A stretch of 64,000 nt of DNA from Actinomycetota bacterium (GTDB taxonomy: Bacteria; Actinomycetota; Thermoleophilia; Solirubrobacterales; Solirubrobacteraceae): assembly GCA_009699245.1 (NCBI GenBank), contig WLOQ01000003.1, positions 173,588-237,587 of the forward strand. Reading direction: 5' to 3'. A program made the translations under genes and the position numbers. This document shows, piece by piece, positions 1 to 8,152 of the stretch. Below the pieces are notes generated by a model. That model saw nothing but the letters and a program-made list of their open reading frames with translations. It had not been told where the DNA came from and made no database searches. Numbering within the stretch: the first letter of the stretch is position 1; every line of letters begins with the position of its first letter.

Positions 1-46
1 CGTCGAGAATCGTGCTGTAGGCGACGGTCTCCCTGCTGGTAGTCAT
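1..46 (-). CDS. N-terminus of a second SRPBCC-type protein (cut by window edge)
   Basis: Only the first 15 codons are inside the window. They start at an ATG that overlaps the stop of the upstream gene as ATGA. The visible residues MTTSRETVAYSTILD resemble the start of the neighbouring SRPBCC protein (TRTVLRSTVVDAP), so this is probably a tandem paralogue of the START/polyketide-cyclase-like fold. The function is unknown and the call rests on very few residues. Confidence 0.5.
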   Translation of the reverse strand, partial: MTTSRETVAYSTILD

Positions 47-504
47 GAGGCCTCCCGGCCGGTTGTCGCTGCAAGGCGAGCCCGCAGGCCCTCGAGCGCG
101 GCCTCATACACGGCGCTGCCGACCGCGGCAGCCACCTGGTCGGCCTCGGCCGCGTCGGTGTCGAACGTGGCCGTCCAGTGGATGAACGCACAGTCGCCGT
201 CGGTCACTCGGTGCAGGCTGATCTGCGCGAGGTAGTTGCGCACCGGCGGCCACACCGCCGTGTCCAGCGTGTACGTGATCACATGCGCGTCGTCATCGAG
301 CCCAAGCAGCCGCTCGTGCGCGGCGCCGCCATTGAGGTCGCGCACGCTCTGCGGGCGATCCCCGCGACCATCGGCGAGGAGCACGTTGGACTCCACAGCC
401 GGGAACCAACTCCAGTCGCCGAAGTCGCGGATCACGGCCCAGACGGCGTCGACGGGTGCGTCGACGACCGTGCTGCGCAGGACCGTTCGTGTCGCATCGC
501 TCAT
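43..504 (-). CDS. SRPBCC (START/polyketide cyclase-like) protein
   Basis: This 153-residue protein has the usual SRPBCC layout. An N-terminal beta strand is followed by APVDAVWAVIRDFGDWSWFP, the helix-grip opening typical of the family, then alternating strands and a long C-terminal helix. SRPBCC proteins bind hydrophobic ligands in a central cavity, and some are cyclases or aromatases. No catalytic residue can be assigned here. Its stop overlaps the start of the next, similar gene, so the two are co-transcribed. It is divergent from the GFA-family gene at 548. Confidence 0.75.
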   Translation of the reverse strand: MSDATRTVLRSTVVDAPVDAVWAVIRDFGDWSWFPAVESNVLLADGRGDRPQSVRDLNGGAAHERLLGLDDDAHVITYTLDTAVWPPVRNYLAQISLHRVTDGDCAFIHWTATFDTDAAEADQVAAAVGSAVYEAALEGLRARLAATTGREAS

Positions 505-547
505 GTGGCGAGCCTACCCGTGTTGCACAGCGGTGTTATATGGACCG

Positions 548-982
548 ATGGACTCGACCGTTGAACCCGCCCCACACCTGACCGGACGCTGCAATTGCGG
601 TGCCGTCCAGTATGAGATTACGGCCCCGCTGGTCTCTGCCGGCTACTGCCACTGCAAACGCTGTCAGCGGCGCAGCGGCGCCGGCGCGACGGCCAACGCC
701 GTCGCCCAGCACGGCAGCGTGCACATCCTCGAGGGCGCTTCTGCCCTGGTCGCCTGGGACCCAGGCGACGGGACGTTCCTCAAGGAGTTCTGCGGCGTCT
801 GCGGGTCGCATCTCTTCGCCCGCAACCCCCGCGATCCCTTCGACCGCAAGGTGCGCCTCGGCCCGCTCGACGGCGACCCGGGCGTGCGACCCGCCCGCCA
901 TTCATTCGCGGCGTACGCCCCCGCGTGGGAGCCCATCGCCGAGAATGGGCTCCCCCGCTTCGACGAGCGTCCGCCCGCCTGA
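548..982 (+). CDS. GFA-family (CENP-V/GFA domain) zinc protein
   Basis: This 144-residue protein carries the glutathione-dependent formaldehyde-activating (GFA) fold. The zinc-binding cysteines appear in order as GRCNCGAVQYE, YCHCKRCQRRSG and FCGVCGSHLF. Members of this family are zinc proteins often annotated as S-(hydroxymethyl)glutathione synthase, but most have no proven reaction, and actinobacteria usually lack glutathione. I chose the ATG at 548 because it begins just before the conserved domain and leaves a short divergent promoter region of about 43 bases. Confidence 0.8.
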   Translation: MDSTVEPAPHLTGRCNCGAVQYEITAPLVSAGYCHCKRCQRRSGAGATANAVAQHGSVHILEGASALVAWDPGDGTFLKEFCGVCGSHLFARNPRDPFDRKVRLGPLDGDPGVRPARHSFAAYAPAWEPIAENGLPRFDERPPA

Positions 983-989
983 CGGTGCG

Positions 990-1355
990 TCAGTGCGCGG
1001 CGAGGTGCACAGCCTCGATGTTGTTGCCGTCCGGATCGAGCGCAAACGCCGCGTAGTAGCCCGGGTGGTACTGCGGCCGCGGTCCGGGCGCCCCGTTGTC
1101 CACCCCACCGGCGGCGAGCGCCGCTGCGTGGAACGCGTCACAGGTGGCGTTGTCCGCTGCCGTGAACGCCACGTGCGCATCGCGCGTGGGCGTGCGCTCG
1201 ACGAGGACGAGGAACGGGCGTCCGGCCCCCATCAGGATCCGGTCGGGAAGCTCCATGAGCGTCGTGATGCCGAGCGGTGCGAGCGCCGCCTCATAGAAGG
1301 TGCGGCTGGCCGCAAGATCGCTCACTCCGAGCGACACATGGTCGAGGGCGCTCAC
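990..1355 (-). CDS. VOC/glyoxalase-family protein
   Basis: This 121-residue protein has a single vicinal-oxygen-chelate domain. It opens with ALDHVSLGVSDLAASRTFYE and ends with FALDPDGNNIEAVHLAAH, the standard first and last motifs with the metal ligands His and Glu. The substrate cannot be read from sequence; lyase, isomerase, dioxygenase and resistance-type functions are all possible. It starts at a GTG that overlaps the stop of the upstream P450 gene as GTGA, so the two are translationally coupled. Confidence 0.8.
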   Translation of the reverse strand: MSALDHVSLGVSDLAASRTFYEAALAPLGITTLMELPDRILMGAGRPFLVLVERTPTRDAHVAFTAADNATCDAFHAAALAAGGVDNGAPGPRPQYHPGYYAAFALDPDGNNIEAVHLAAH

Positions 1356-2602
1356 CAGGCCACGTCCAGATGCTTGAGGACGTTCGTGAGCATGATCTCC
1401 TGGAATTTCAAGTCCTGACCTTCCGTGATGTGGATGTTCGGGAGCCGTTTGAAGAGCTCCTCGAGCCCGACCCGAGCCTCGACACGCGCGAGCGGCGCGC
1501 CGATGCACTTGTGGCGTCCCTTGCCGAACGTGAGGTGGTCCTTCGCGTTCTCGCGGCGCACGTCGAAGGTGTCGGGGTTCTCGAACCGCTCCCCGTCGCG
1601 ACCGGCCGCGGCGAGCGTCAGCCAGCAGAGCGAGCCCTCGGGGATCGTCACGCCGTCGACCTCGACGTCGCGCGTCGTCGTCTTGAAGATGCCGACGGTC
1701 ACGGACTGGTAGCGCAGCACCTCTTCGATGAGGTTCTCGATGAGCGACGGATCGTCGAGGATCTGCTGGCGCAGCTCCGGATATTCCTGGAGCACACGCA
1801 GCGCGAAGGCCATCGTGTTGGCCGTCGTGTCGGTGCCGCCGAAGATCATCTCCGTGCAGTGCGTGACGAGCCGCTGCGTGTCGAAGAGGTACTCGCCGTT
1901 CTCATCGCGCATCGATGCGTACTCGGAGAGCAGATCGGGCCCGGGATTCGCGCGCCGTTCCTCGATCACGCCGGCGAAGTACTCGCGCGCCTCGACCATG
2001 CGGCCCCAGCGCTCGTTGCGCTCCTGCTCGGGCATCGGATCGATGCCGTCCTGGACGATCGACGGGAAGTCCTCGGCGAGAGCGCGCATCTGCTCGGTGC
2101 GCTCTGCCGGCACCTCGAGCAGCGCCATGATCGTGCGGACCGTGAGCGTGTAGGCGATGTCCTGCATGAAGTCGCAGTGGCCCTTGGCCTCGACCTCGTC
2201 AAGGATCTCCTTCATGATCTCGCGGACAGGCTCCTCCTGAAGCTTCATGCGGCCGCGTGTGAAGCCCTGGTTCCCGGCCTTGCGGTACTTCGTGTGCTCG
2301 GGCGGATCCATCGCGATGAACGCCTTGCTGAAGAACTTCTCAGGGACGCGTGACGCAAGTGAATCGGGCACCGGCGGAAAGCGCACGGCACCGTTGCAGA
2401 ACGTCTCGAAGTCGCTCAGGCACTGCTCGATCGCCTCGTAGCGCACGATCCCCCAGAAGCCGAAGTCCGGGGAGTAGAACACCGGGCACTCCTGCCGCAG
2501 CCGATCGAGCATCGGGTACGGATTGGCGATGAACTGCTGATCGACGGGGTTGAAGTCCGCGGGTGGGCGCGGCGCGGCGGCGATGAGCTCGGCGGTGGTC
2601 AC
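1352..2602 (-). CDS. Cytochrome P450
   Basis: This 416-residue soluble bacterial P450 is a haem monooxygenase that needs ferredoxin and reductase partners, neither of which is visible in the window. The I-helix oxygen-activation motif FGGTDTT lies near residues 254-260, the K-helix EVLR near 294-297, and the haem-binding loop FGKGRHKCIG at about 359-368 with Cys366 as ligand. A GTG start at 2602 is preferred over an in-frame GTG 7 codons upstream because GAGGAG lies about 8 bases before it. It is coupled to a VOC protein and lies downstream of the flavin reductase gene on the same strand. Confidence 0.9.
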   Translation of the reverse strand: MTTAELIAAAPRPPADFNPVDQQFIANPYPMLDRLRQECPVFYSPDFGFWGIVRYEAIEQCLSDFETFCNGAVRFPPVPDSLASRVPEKFFSKAFIAMDPPEHTKYRKAGNQGFTRGRMKLQEEPVREIMKEILDEVEAKGHCDFMQDIAYTLTVRTIMALLEVPAERTEQMRALAEDFPSIVQDGIDPMPEQERNERWGRMVEAREYFAGVIEERRANPGPDLLSEYASMRDENGEYLFDTQRLVTHCTEMIFGGTDTTANTMAFALRVLQEYPELRQQILDDPSLIENLIEEVLRYQSVTVGIFKTTTRDVEVDGVTIPEGSLCWLTLAAAGRDGERFENPDTFDVRRENAKDHLTFGKGRHKCIGAPLARVEARVGLEELFKRLPNIHITEGQDLKFQEIMLTNVLKHLDVAW

Positions 2603-2674
2603 AGGGCGTCTCCTCAGGTGCACTGCGGTGTGTCCTGAAAACCTACCCCGTGTGATGCCCTCGCAGGGAGTGGA

Positions 2675-3160
2675 TCAGACGCTGGGATCGCGGAAGGCGC
2701 CGAAGCCGCCGCGGAAGAAGAGCAGCGGCGCTGCGCCCTCGGTCGCCTCGATCGCCACGACATCGGCGACGACGATCGTGTGGTCGCCGGCGTCGTGCTC
2801 GTCGCGCACACGGCATTCGATCCAGGCGACGGCCTCGTCGAGGGCAGGCCCCGTCGGGCGGTGGTGCCAGCTGACTCCGGCGAAGCGGTCGGTGTCCTTC
2901 ATCGCGAAGGTGCGGCTCAGGTCGGCGTGATGCTCGGCCATGATGTTCACGCAGAAGGCACCGGTCGCGCCGATCTCCGGCCACGTCGACGAGGACTTCG
3001 CCGGACAGACGAGGATCAGCGGCGGGTCGAGCGAAACCGAGGTCACCGAGTTCGCGGCCATCCCGGTCGGGCCGTCAGCGCCATGGGCCGTGAGGACCGT
3101 GACGCCCGTCGGAAGGTGTCCGAGGACGTGGCGGAAGTCTGCTGCAGCGATCTCGCTCAT
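2675..3160 (-). CDS. Flavin reductase domain protein (HsaB/HpaC-like)
   Basis: This 161-residue protein belongs to the flavin reductase-like FMN-binding family. It shows the conserved start FRHVLGHLPTGVTVLTA, the segment GMAANSVTSVSLDPPLILVC that contacts flavin, and FCVNIMAEHH. These proteins use NAD(P)H to supply reduced FMN or FAD to two-component monooxygenases. A group-D flavin monooxygenase (13879-15039) and two luciferase-like oxygenases nearby are the natural clients; that pairing is inference. It is divergently arranged with the ArsR regulator at 3242. Confidence 0.85.
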   Translation of the reverse strand: MSEIAAADFRHVLGHLPTGVTVLTAHGADGPTGMAANSVTSVSLDPPLILVCPAKSSSTWPEIGATGAFCVNIMAEHHADLSRTFAMKDTDRFAGVSWHHRPTGPALDEAVAWIECRVRDEHDAGDHTIVVADVVAIEATEGAAPLLFFRGGFGAFRDPSV

Positions 3161-3241
3161 CGCGCCGAACGATACCGCCGCCGCCTGGTCCTCGGACTGT
3201 CCCTTCCCTGGCAGAACGGACACTCGTGTACATTTACGCGC

Positions 3242-3571
3242 GTGCCGTCCGTCAGCCCCATCGCGCCCGAGTCGACCGACGAATTCGTCGCCGTCTTCGG
3301 GGCCCTCAGCGAGCCCATCCGCGTCGAAATGTTGCGTCTCATGGTGCACAGCGATGGGGACCTCCCCTGCACGCATCTGGACACCGTGCTGCCGATCGCG
3401 AAGTCCACGATCTCGTACCACATCCAGATCCTGCGTCGGGCCGGCCTGATCAGCGTGCGCAAGGCTGGTAGGAACTACTTCTACGAGCTGTGCGAAGAGA
3501 CGCTCGAGGGGTACTCCCCCGAGTTCCTCGAGCACCTGCGCCGCACCGAAGCTCCCGCGCTCGCGGCCTGA
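3242..3571 (+). CDS. ArsR-family winged-helix repressor
   Basis: This 109-residue protein has the ArsR-type winged helix: FGALSEPIRVEMLRLM, then the recognition helix AKSTISYHIQILRRAGLIS and the wing VRKAGRNYFYEL. No cysteine cluster for metal sensing is apparent, so a small organic ligand is as likely as a metal. The start is taken as GTG at 3242. The sequence TACATT at 3229-3234 sits where a -10 box would be for a leaderless transcript beginning at the GTG. It is divergent from the flavin reductase, which it may regulate. Confidence 0.8.
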   Translation: MPSVSPIAPESTDEFVAVFGALSEPIRVEMLRLMVHSDGDLPCTHLDTVLPIAKSTISYHIQILRRAGLISVRKAGRNYFYELCEETLEGYSPEFLEHLRRTEAPALAA

Positions 3572-3572
3572 C

Positions 3573-3595
3573 GACCGCCGCGTTCCGGCGCGGTC
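3573..3595. terminator. Hairpin between convergent genes
   Basis: The short gap between the converging ArsR and CoA-ligase genes forms an imperfect hairpin. GACCG pairs with CGGTC and CCG pairs with CGG around the loop CGTTC, with two unpaired bases on one arm. It has no clear U tract but could act as a bidirectional terminator. Confidence 0.4.
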
Positions 3596-5669
3596 AGGCG
3601 TCGCGGTCCTGCACGAGGCAGAGGCCGTCGAGGGCGACGAAGCCGTCCGGACCGAGTCCGAGCGGGTTCACATCGAGGCTCGAGATCCACGGTGCCGCGA
3701 TGGCGAGGTCGCCGAGGCGCGTGAGGATCTGTTCGAGCTGCTCGCGGTCCCAGCCGCGCCCACCGCGAATACCGTCGAAGACCCCGGTGTCGGCGAGCTC
3801 GTCGAGCAGCTCCTCGGCGTCAATCTCGCTCACCGGGGCGAGTCGCCCGGCGACGCGGCCGAGCAGCTCGACGAGGATCCCGCCCACGCCGCAGACGACG
3901 ACCGGCCCAAGGCCACCGTCGGCTTGCAGACCGGCGAACGCCTCACCGTCGAGCGGCAGCATCGGCTGCACGACGACGTCGGCCGGAAGGCTGTGCTCCG
4001 CCGCAAGCGCCCGCAGCTCCCCGATGACGCCACCGAGGCCGTCTGCGCTGACGTTGAGCCGCACGGCCCCGATTTCGGTGCGATGCGGCACATCGGCGAG
4101 CTTCACCACGTACGGCCCCTCGAACGCGGGGGTCGCAGCACCCGTCCCGTCGACGATCGTGTAGGGCGCGACGGGCACGCCCGCATCAGCGAGCAGCTCC
4201 ATCGCGGCGCCGAATCGAAGCATCGGACCGGCCGAGGAGTTCACGACAACGCTGGGATGCGCCACAGGTGCCATCGTCGGACGGACAGGCGCCGCAGCCC
4301 GCCCTGCGCGACGCACCGCCTCACCCATCGTCTGGAGGCCGCGCACCGTCGACCGCAGGCCGCGGCCCACGCCGACGCCCTGTGCCGGGAGCGCGCGCGT
4401 CCACGGGCCCGGGTGGCCATCCTCGATCGAGCCGATGAAGATCGGGGTCTTGAGGACGCCAGCGGCCTCGGTCGCAGCTTCGATGATCGCGGCGCCAGGC
4501 GCTTCGGCCGTCTCGTCGACGAACCACTGGATGAGGATCGCGTCGATCTCTGGGCTCGCGTCGTAGATGTCGAGCAGGCTGCGGACGACCTCCGGCCGCC
4601 CCATGGCGAAACCGGTCATGTCGAGCGGGTTGACGGTCACACGCTCCGGGACGACCTCGTTGATGGCATCACGCAGGTCGAGTACCGCAGGAAGCTCGAC
4701 GCCCTCGTCGGCGCAGACGTCGCTCGCCATTGCCGACCATCCACCTGAGAGCGAGATCACGGCGAGCCCCCGCACCGGCGACCAGCGCTCGGGCGGCAGC
4801 TGCGCGAGCAGCGTCGCACGATCGAGCAGGTCGACGAGGTCGACGGCGATCGCGATCCCGTGCTGGCGCAGCGCGGCATCGTAGATCCACGCCTCCCCTG
4901 TGAGCGCGCCGGTGTGCGACGTCGCGATCTCGCTCCCGCGCTGGCTGCGACCGAGCTTCAGCGCGACGAGCGGCTTGCCGGCCGCCTCTGCCCGCCGTGC
5001 CGCTGCGAAGAACCGCTCCGGAGAGCGAATCGTCTCGATGACGAGCGCGATCACGCGGGTCTCCTCGTCGTCGACGAGGAACTCGAGGATGTCGGCCATG
5101 TCGAGCGCCATCTCGTTCCCCGTCGAGACGAGGGAGCTGTAGCCGACGCCACGCTCGACGGCGGCGAGGCCGAACGCCCCGAGGAGCGCGCCGCTGTGCG
5201 TGACGACGCCGATCGAGCCTGCAGGGAACGGCAGCCGCGGAGCCCCTGAGAGGCGCGCGCCCGTCACTGGACGAACGAAGCCATTGCAGTTCGGGCCGAG
5301 CACGGGAATGCCGTCGGCGGCTGCGGCGAGTGCGTACTCGAGCGCCGCCCCCTCCTCCCCGCTCTCGCTGAACCCACCGGCGATCACGACGACGCCGCCG
5401 GCGCCGGCGGCCTTCGCGTCGGCGACGACGCCGGCTGCGTGCGGCGCGCCGACGAGACTCAGGACCGCGTCAACCGGGCGGCCGATCGCCTCAAGGCTCA
5501 CGTAGGCGGGCTCGCCGTACACCTCGGGCCGGTTCGGATTCACGAAGAAGAGCTCGACGCCCGCCTCACGCATCGATTCCACGGCGTTGTTCGAGCGCGC
5601 CTGGCGCTCGCTCGCCCCGACGACGGCGACGCTGCGTGCGCGCAGAAACCGGCCCAAGTCCTGAGTCAT
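3594..5669 (-). CDS. NDP-forming acyl-CoA synthetase (acetate-CoA ligase family)
   Basis: This 691-residue single chain fuses the alpha and beta parts of an ADP-forming acyl-CoA synthetase. It has an N-terminal CoA-binding Rossmann domain (SVAVVGASERQ), a succinyl-CoA-ligase-like domain with the phospho-His motif SHTGALTG (His252), and a C-terminal ATP-grasp domain (YVVKLADVPHRTEIGAV, then VVQPMLPLDGEAFAG). Family members convert a carboxylic acid, CoA and ATP to the acyl-CoA, ADP and phosphate, or run in reverse. Here it probably activates a carboxylic acid released by the ring-cleavage pathway. Its start lies 1 base after the FAD hydroxylase stop. Confidence 0.85.
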   Translation of the reverse strand: MTQDLGRFLRARSVAVVGASERQARSNNAVESMREAGVELFFVNPNRPEVYGEPAYVSLEAIGRPVDAVLSLVGAPHAAGVVADAKAAGAGGVVVIAGGFSESGEEGAALEYALAAAADGIPVLGPNCNGFVRPVTGARLSGAPRLPFPAGSIGVVTHSGALLGAFGLAAVERGVGYSSLVSTGNEMALDMADILEFLVDDEETRVIALVIETIRSPERFFAAARRAEAAGKPLVALKLGRSQRGSEIATSHTGALTGEAWIYDAALRQHGIAIAVDLVDLLDRATLLAQLPPERWSPVRGLAVISLSGGWSAMASDVCADEGVELPAVLDLRDAINEVVPERVTVNPLDMTGFAMGRPEVVRSLLDIYDASPEIDAILIQWFVDETAEAPGAAIIEAATEAAGVLKTPIFIGSIEDGHPGPWTRALPAQGVGVGRGLRSTVRGLQTMGEAVRRAGRAAAPVRPTMAPVAHPSVVVNSSAGPMLRFGAAMELLADAGVPVAPYTIVDGTGAATPAFEGPYVVKLADVPHRTEIGAVRLNVSADGLGGVIGELRALAAEHSLPADVVVQPMLPLDGEAFAGLQADGGLGPVVVCGVGGILVELLGRVAGRLAPVSEIDAEELLDELADTGVFDGIRGGRGWDREQLEQILTRLGDLAIAAPWISSLDVNPLGLGPDGFVALDGLCLVQDRDA

Positions 5670-5670
5670 G

Positions 5671-7293
5671 TCAGCCTCCAGCGGGCAGCAGCCGCAGCTG
5701 ACCCTGCAAATCGGTGATCGCCGCAGCCAGGGCTTCTGGCCCGGATGCCGCAGCGAAGAGATAGAAGTCGGGGCGCAGCAGCGCCCAGTCGGCGCCGAGG
5801 TCTGCGAACCACGCCGCGTAGGCTCCGGTGATGTCGGCGTCCGCATCGATGCGCACGACTGACGCGCCGAGCCGCTCGATCACGCCATGGGCCTCGGGCG
5901 CGAGGGCCACCGCTGCGTCCCAGCCCGTGGTGATGACCGTCCAGCCATGTCCGACGAGGTCGTCAAGGCGCGCCTCGACACCGTCCCGGCGTACCCGCGC
6001 CTGGATCGAGAGACGCCCGGCGTTCTCGGTGAGCCACCCGGACGGATCGCGGCGCAGGATGCCGTCGACGATGTCGGGCATCGGCGCGGGCGGCTTCATC
6101 TCGCCGGTGCGCAGCGCCTCATCGCGCGCCTTCGCACGCTCCGGGTCGATCACCGAAATGATCTCCCCGAGCTTGAGCGCCGACTCGGTGATCGAGCTCA
6201 CATGCGGCCTGCGCTCGGGCGTGTAGGTGTCGAGGAGGCAATCGTCGGCCGCACCGGACAGGACGAGGTCGAGCTTCCAGGCGAGCGTCTTGGCATCGCG
6301 CAGGCCCGAGCACATGCCCTGCCCGAGGAACGGCGGCATCAGATGTGCAGCATCGCCGGCGACGAGCGCGCGCCCGTGCCGGAAGTCGTACGCCACCTGC
6401 GAGCGGAACCGGAAGACGGTGTTGCGCACGAGCCGCGCATTGTCGGCGTTGAGCCCCCAGCGCTCGATCAGCTGCCATGCAACCTCGGGGGTCGACATGC
6501 TCTGCGCCGTCTCGCCGGGCATGAGCATGAACTCCCAGCGGCAGAAGCGCTTGCCCGAGGACCGAAAGGCCGTCGTCGGCCGAGCCGGGTCCAGGAGCTG
6601 TGCGACATCGGGCATGTCGACCTTGTGGTTCGGGTCGTTCGGCTCGACAAAGACGACGAGCCAGTCGGCCTCGAATCCAAAGTCCTCAGCGGCCATGTCG
6701 TAGGTCTTGCGCACGAGGCTGTTCGCGCCGTCGCAACCGACGATGTAACGACCGCGCACGATGTCGGTCGTCGGCCCGCCATCGAAGACGCCTTCGCTCG
6801 CAACACCCGCGCGGATCACGAGCTCGACGCCGTCCGCGGTCTGCCGGATCTCCTCCCCCTGCCAGCCCCGCAGGAAGGTGACGTTGGGGTATGAGGCGGC
6901 CCGGTCGTGGAGCAGACCTTCGAGCTGCGGCTGGAAGAGCGAGTAATCCGAGAACCAGCCGGAGAACGCCTCATGGCCCCAGTCGAACGAATGGAGCACC
7001 TCGCCGTGGCTGTCACGCAGCTCGTACCCCGAGAGCTTCCACGAGTCCTCCTCGATGACGTCGGCGACGCCGAGCGCCTGGAGGATGCGCATCACCTCGT
7101 GGTCGATGTGGCCGGCGCGCGGGAGCGGGTAGATCTGCGGCCAGCGTTCGACGACGAGCACACTGTGGCCGCGCTCTGCGAGGAGCGTCGTCAGGGCCTG
7201 GCCGACCGGGCCGTACCCGACGACGAGGGCATCGTGCACGACGTCGGGCGATGGAACGACGCCGGTCGCCGCGGCCTGCGTGGTCGTGCTCAT
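5671..7293 (-). CDS. FAD-dependent aromatic hydroxylase (MhpA-like)
   Basis: This 540-residue class A flavoprotein monooxygenase shows all three family fingerprints: the dinucleotide fold GYGPVG (26-31), the DG motif GCDGANSLVR (about 187-195) and the GD motif VAGDAAHLMPPFLGQGM (311-327). The C-terminal thioredoxin-like domain seen in phenol/resorcinol/3-(3-hydroxyphenyl)propionate hydroxylases is present. It probably ortho-hydroxylates a phenol using NAD(P)H and O2 to give a catechol for the dioxygenase two genes upstream. The substrate is unknown. Confidence 0.88.
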   Translation of the reverse strand: MSTTTQAAATGVVPSPDVVHDALVVGYGPVGQALTTLLAERGHSVLVVERWPQIYPLPRAGHIDHEVMRILQALGVADVIEEDSWKLSGYELRDSHGEVLHSFDWGHEAFSGWFSDYSLFQPQLEGLLHDRAASYPNVTFLRGWQGEEIRQTADGVELVIRAGVASEGVFDGGPTTDIVRGRYIVGCDGANSLVRKTYDMAAEDFGFEADWLVVFVEPNDPNHKVDMPDVAQLLDPARPTTAFRSSGKRFCRWEFMLMPGETAQSMSTPEVAWQLIERWGLNADNARLVRNTVFRFRSQVAYDFRHGRALVAGDAAHLMPPFLGQGMCSGLRDAKTLAWKLDLVLSGAADDCLLDTYTPERRPHVSSITESALKLGEIISVIDPERAKARDEALRTGEMKPPAPMPDIVDGILRRDPSGWLTENAGRLSIQARVRRDGVEARLDDLVGHGWTVITTGWDAAVALAPEAHGVIERLGASVVRIDADADITGAYAAWFADLGADWALLRPDFYLFAAASGPEALAAAITDLQGQLRLLPAGG

Positions 7294-7300
7294 CTTCAGT

Positions 7301-8146
7301 TCACCCTTCCGGCGGATAGACCTCAGCGAGGAAGGTCAGAATGTCCTCGTTGAAGCGGTCGGCGACCTCGATGTTCGGCGCGTGGCCGCAGTTCTCGTAG
7401 ACGATGACGCGTCCGTCGGGCAGGCGCTCGGCGAGCTCATTGGCGTAGCCGGGGACCTTGAGCTTGTCCTGCGCGCCGGCGACCATCAGGGTCGGCTGCG
7501 TGATCGACTCCCATGGCGTCGGATCCGGGACGCCGAAGTCCTTGCGCGTCGGGGCGACGGGCGAGCGCAGACGCGCCGCGGCGGCACACTCCCACGCGCC
7601 CGGCACGATGCTCATCTCGTGCCGACGGCGCAGATACTCCTCGTCCTGCGCCCAGCGCTCGTCGTGGAAGAGCACGCCGAGAATGGCGCGCATCGCCTCC
7701 GGGGTGCAGTCGTAGTCGAGGAGCGTCTGACGAGCGTCGTTCTCCGGCGCGAGCCCCCCACCGGAGACGACCACGACGGCGGACGCGGGCCACAGGGGCG
7801 GATCGCTCGCCATCGCGCGCGCGAGCAGGAGGCCGCCCATCGAGTTGCCGATGCACGCGGCCGTTCCGACACCGAGCTTCTCAATGAAGCGCGCCATGTG
7901 GTTCAGGCGCCGCTCGGCGCCGCCACCGAAGTCGTGGATCTTGTCCGTGTAGCCGAACCCGAGCCAGTCGGGGGCGATCACGCGGTAGTGCTGCGCAAGC
8001 GCGGGGATCGTGAACTCCCAGCTGAGTTCCGCGGCGCCACCAAACTCCCCGGCGTGCAGGAGCACGACGGGGCGCCCCTCGCCCGCCTCGAGGTAGTGCG
8101 TCCGGATCCCATCGACCGAGAGGACGTCCTCACGCCATGCGCTCAT
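7301..8146 (-). CDS. Alpha/beta hydrolase, meta-cleavage product hydrolase type (MhpC/HsaD-like)
   Basis: This 281-residue alpha/beta hydrolase has a complete triad: Ser102 in GNSMGG, Asp227 in AGAQDK and His255 in NCGHAP. The N-terminal HYLEAGEGRPVVLLH and GxGYTDK segments match C-C bond hydrolases that cut the yellow meta-cleavage product into a 2-hydroxydienoate and a carboxylic acid. Its position directly after the extradiol dioxygenase supports that role. Confidence 0.82.
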   Translation of the reverse strand: MSAWREDVLSVDGIRTHYLEAGEGRPVVLLHAGEFGGAAELSWEFTIPALAQHYRVIAPDWLGFGYTDKIHDFGGGAERRLNHMARFIEKLGVGTAACIGNSMGGLLLARAMASDPPLWPASAVVVVSGGGLAPENDARQTLLDYDCTPEAMRAILGVLFHDERWAQDEEYLRRRHEMSIVPGAWECAAAARLRSPVAPTRKDFGVPDPTPWESITQPTLMVAGAQDKLKVPGYANELAERLPDGRVIVYENCGHAPNIEVADRFNEDILTFLAEVYPPEG

Positions 8147-8152
8147 GGGTGA

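Noticed and set aside
1277..2353. Long plus-strand open frame opposite the first P450
   Set aside because: The minus strand encodes a complete P450 with haem, I-helix and K-helix motifs. The plus frame has low-complexity Arg/Leu/Glu composition.
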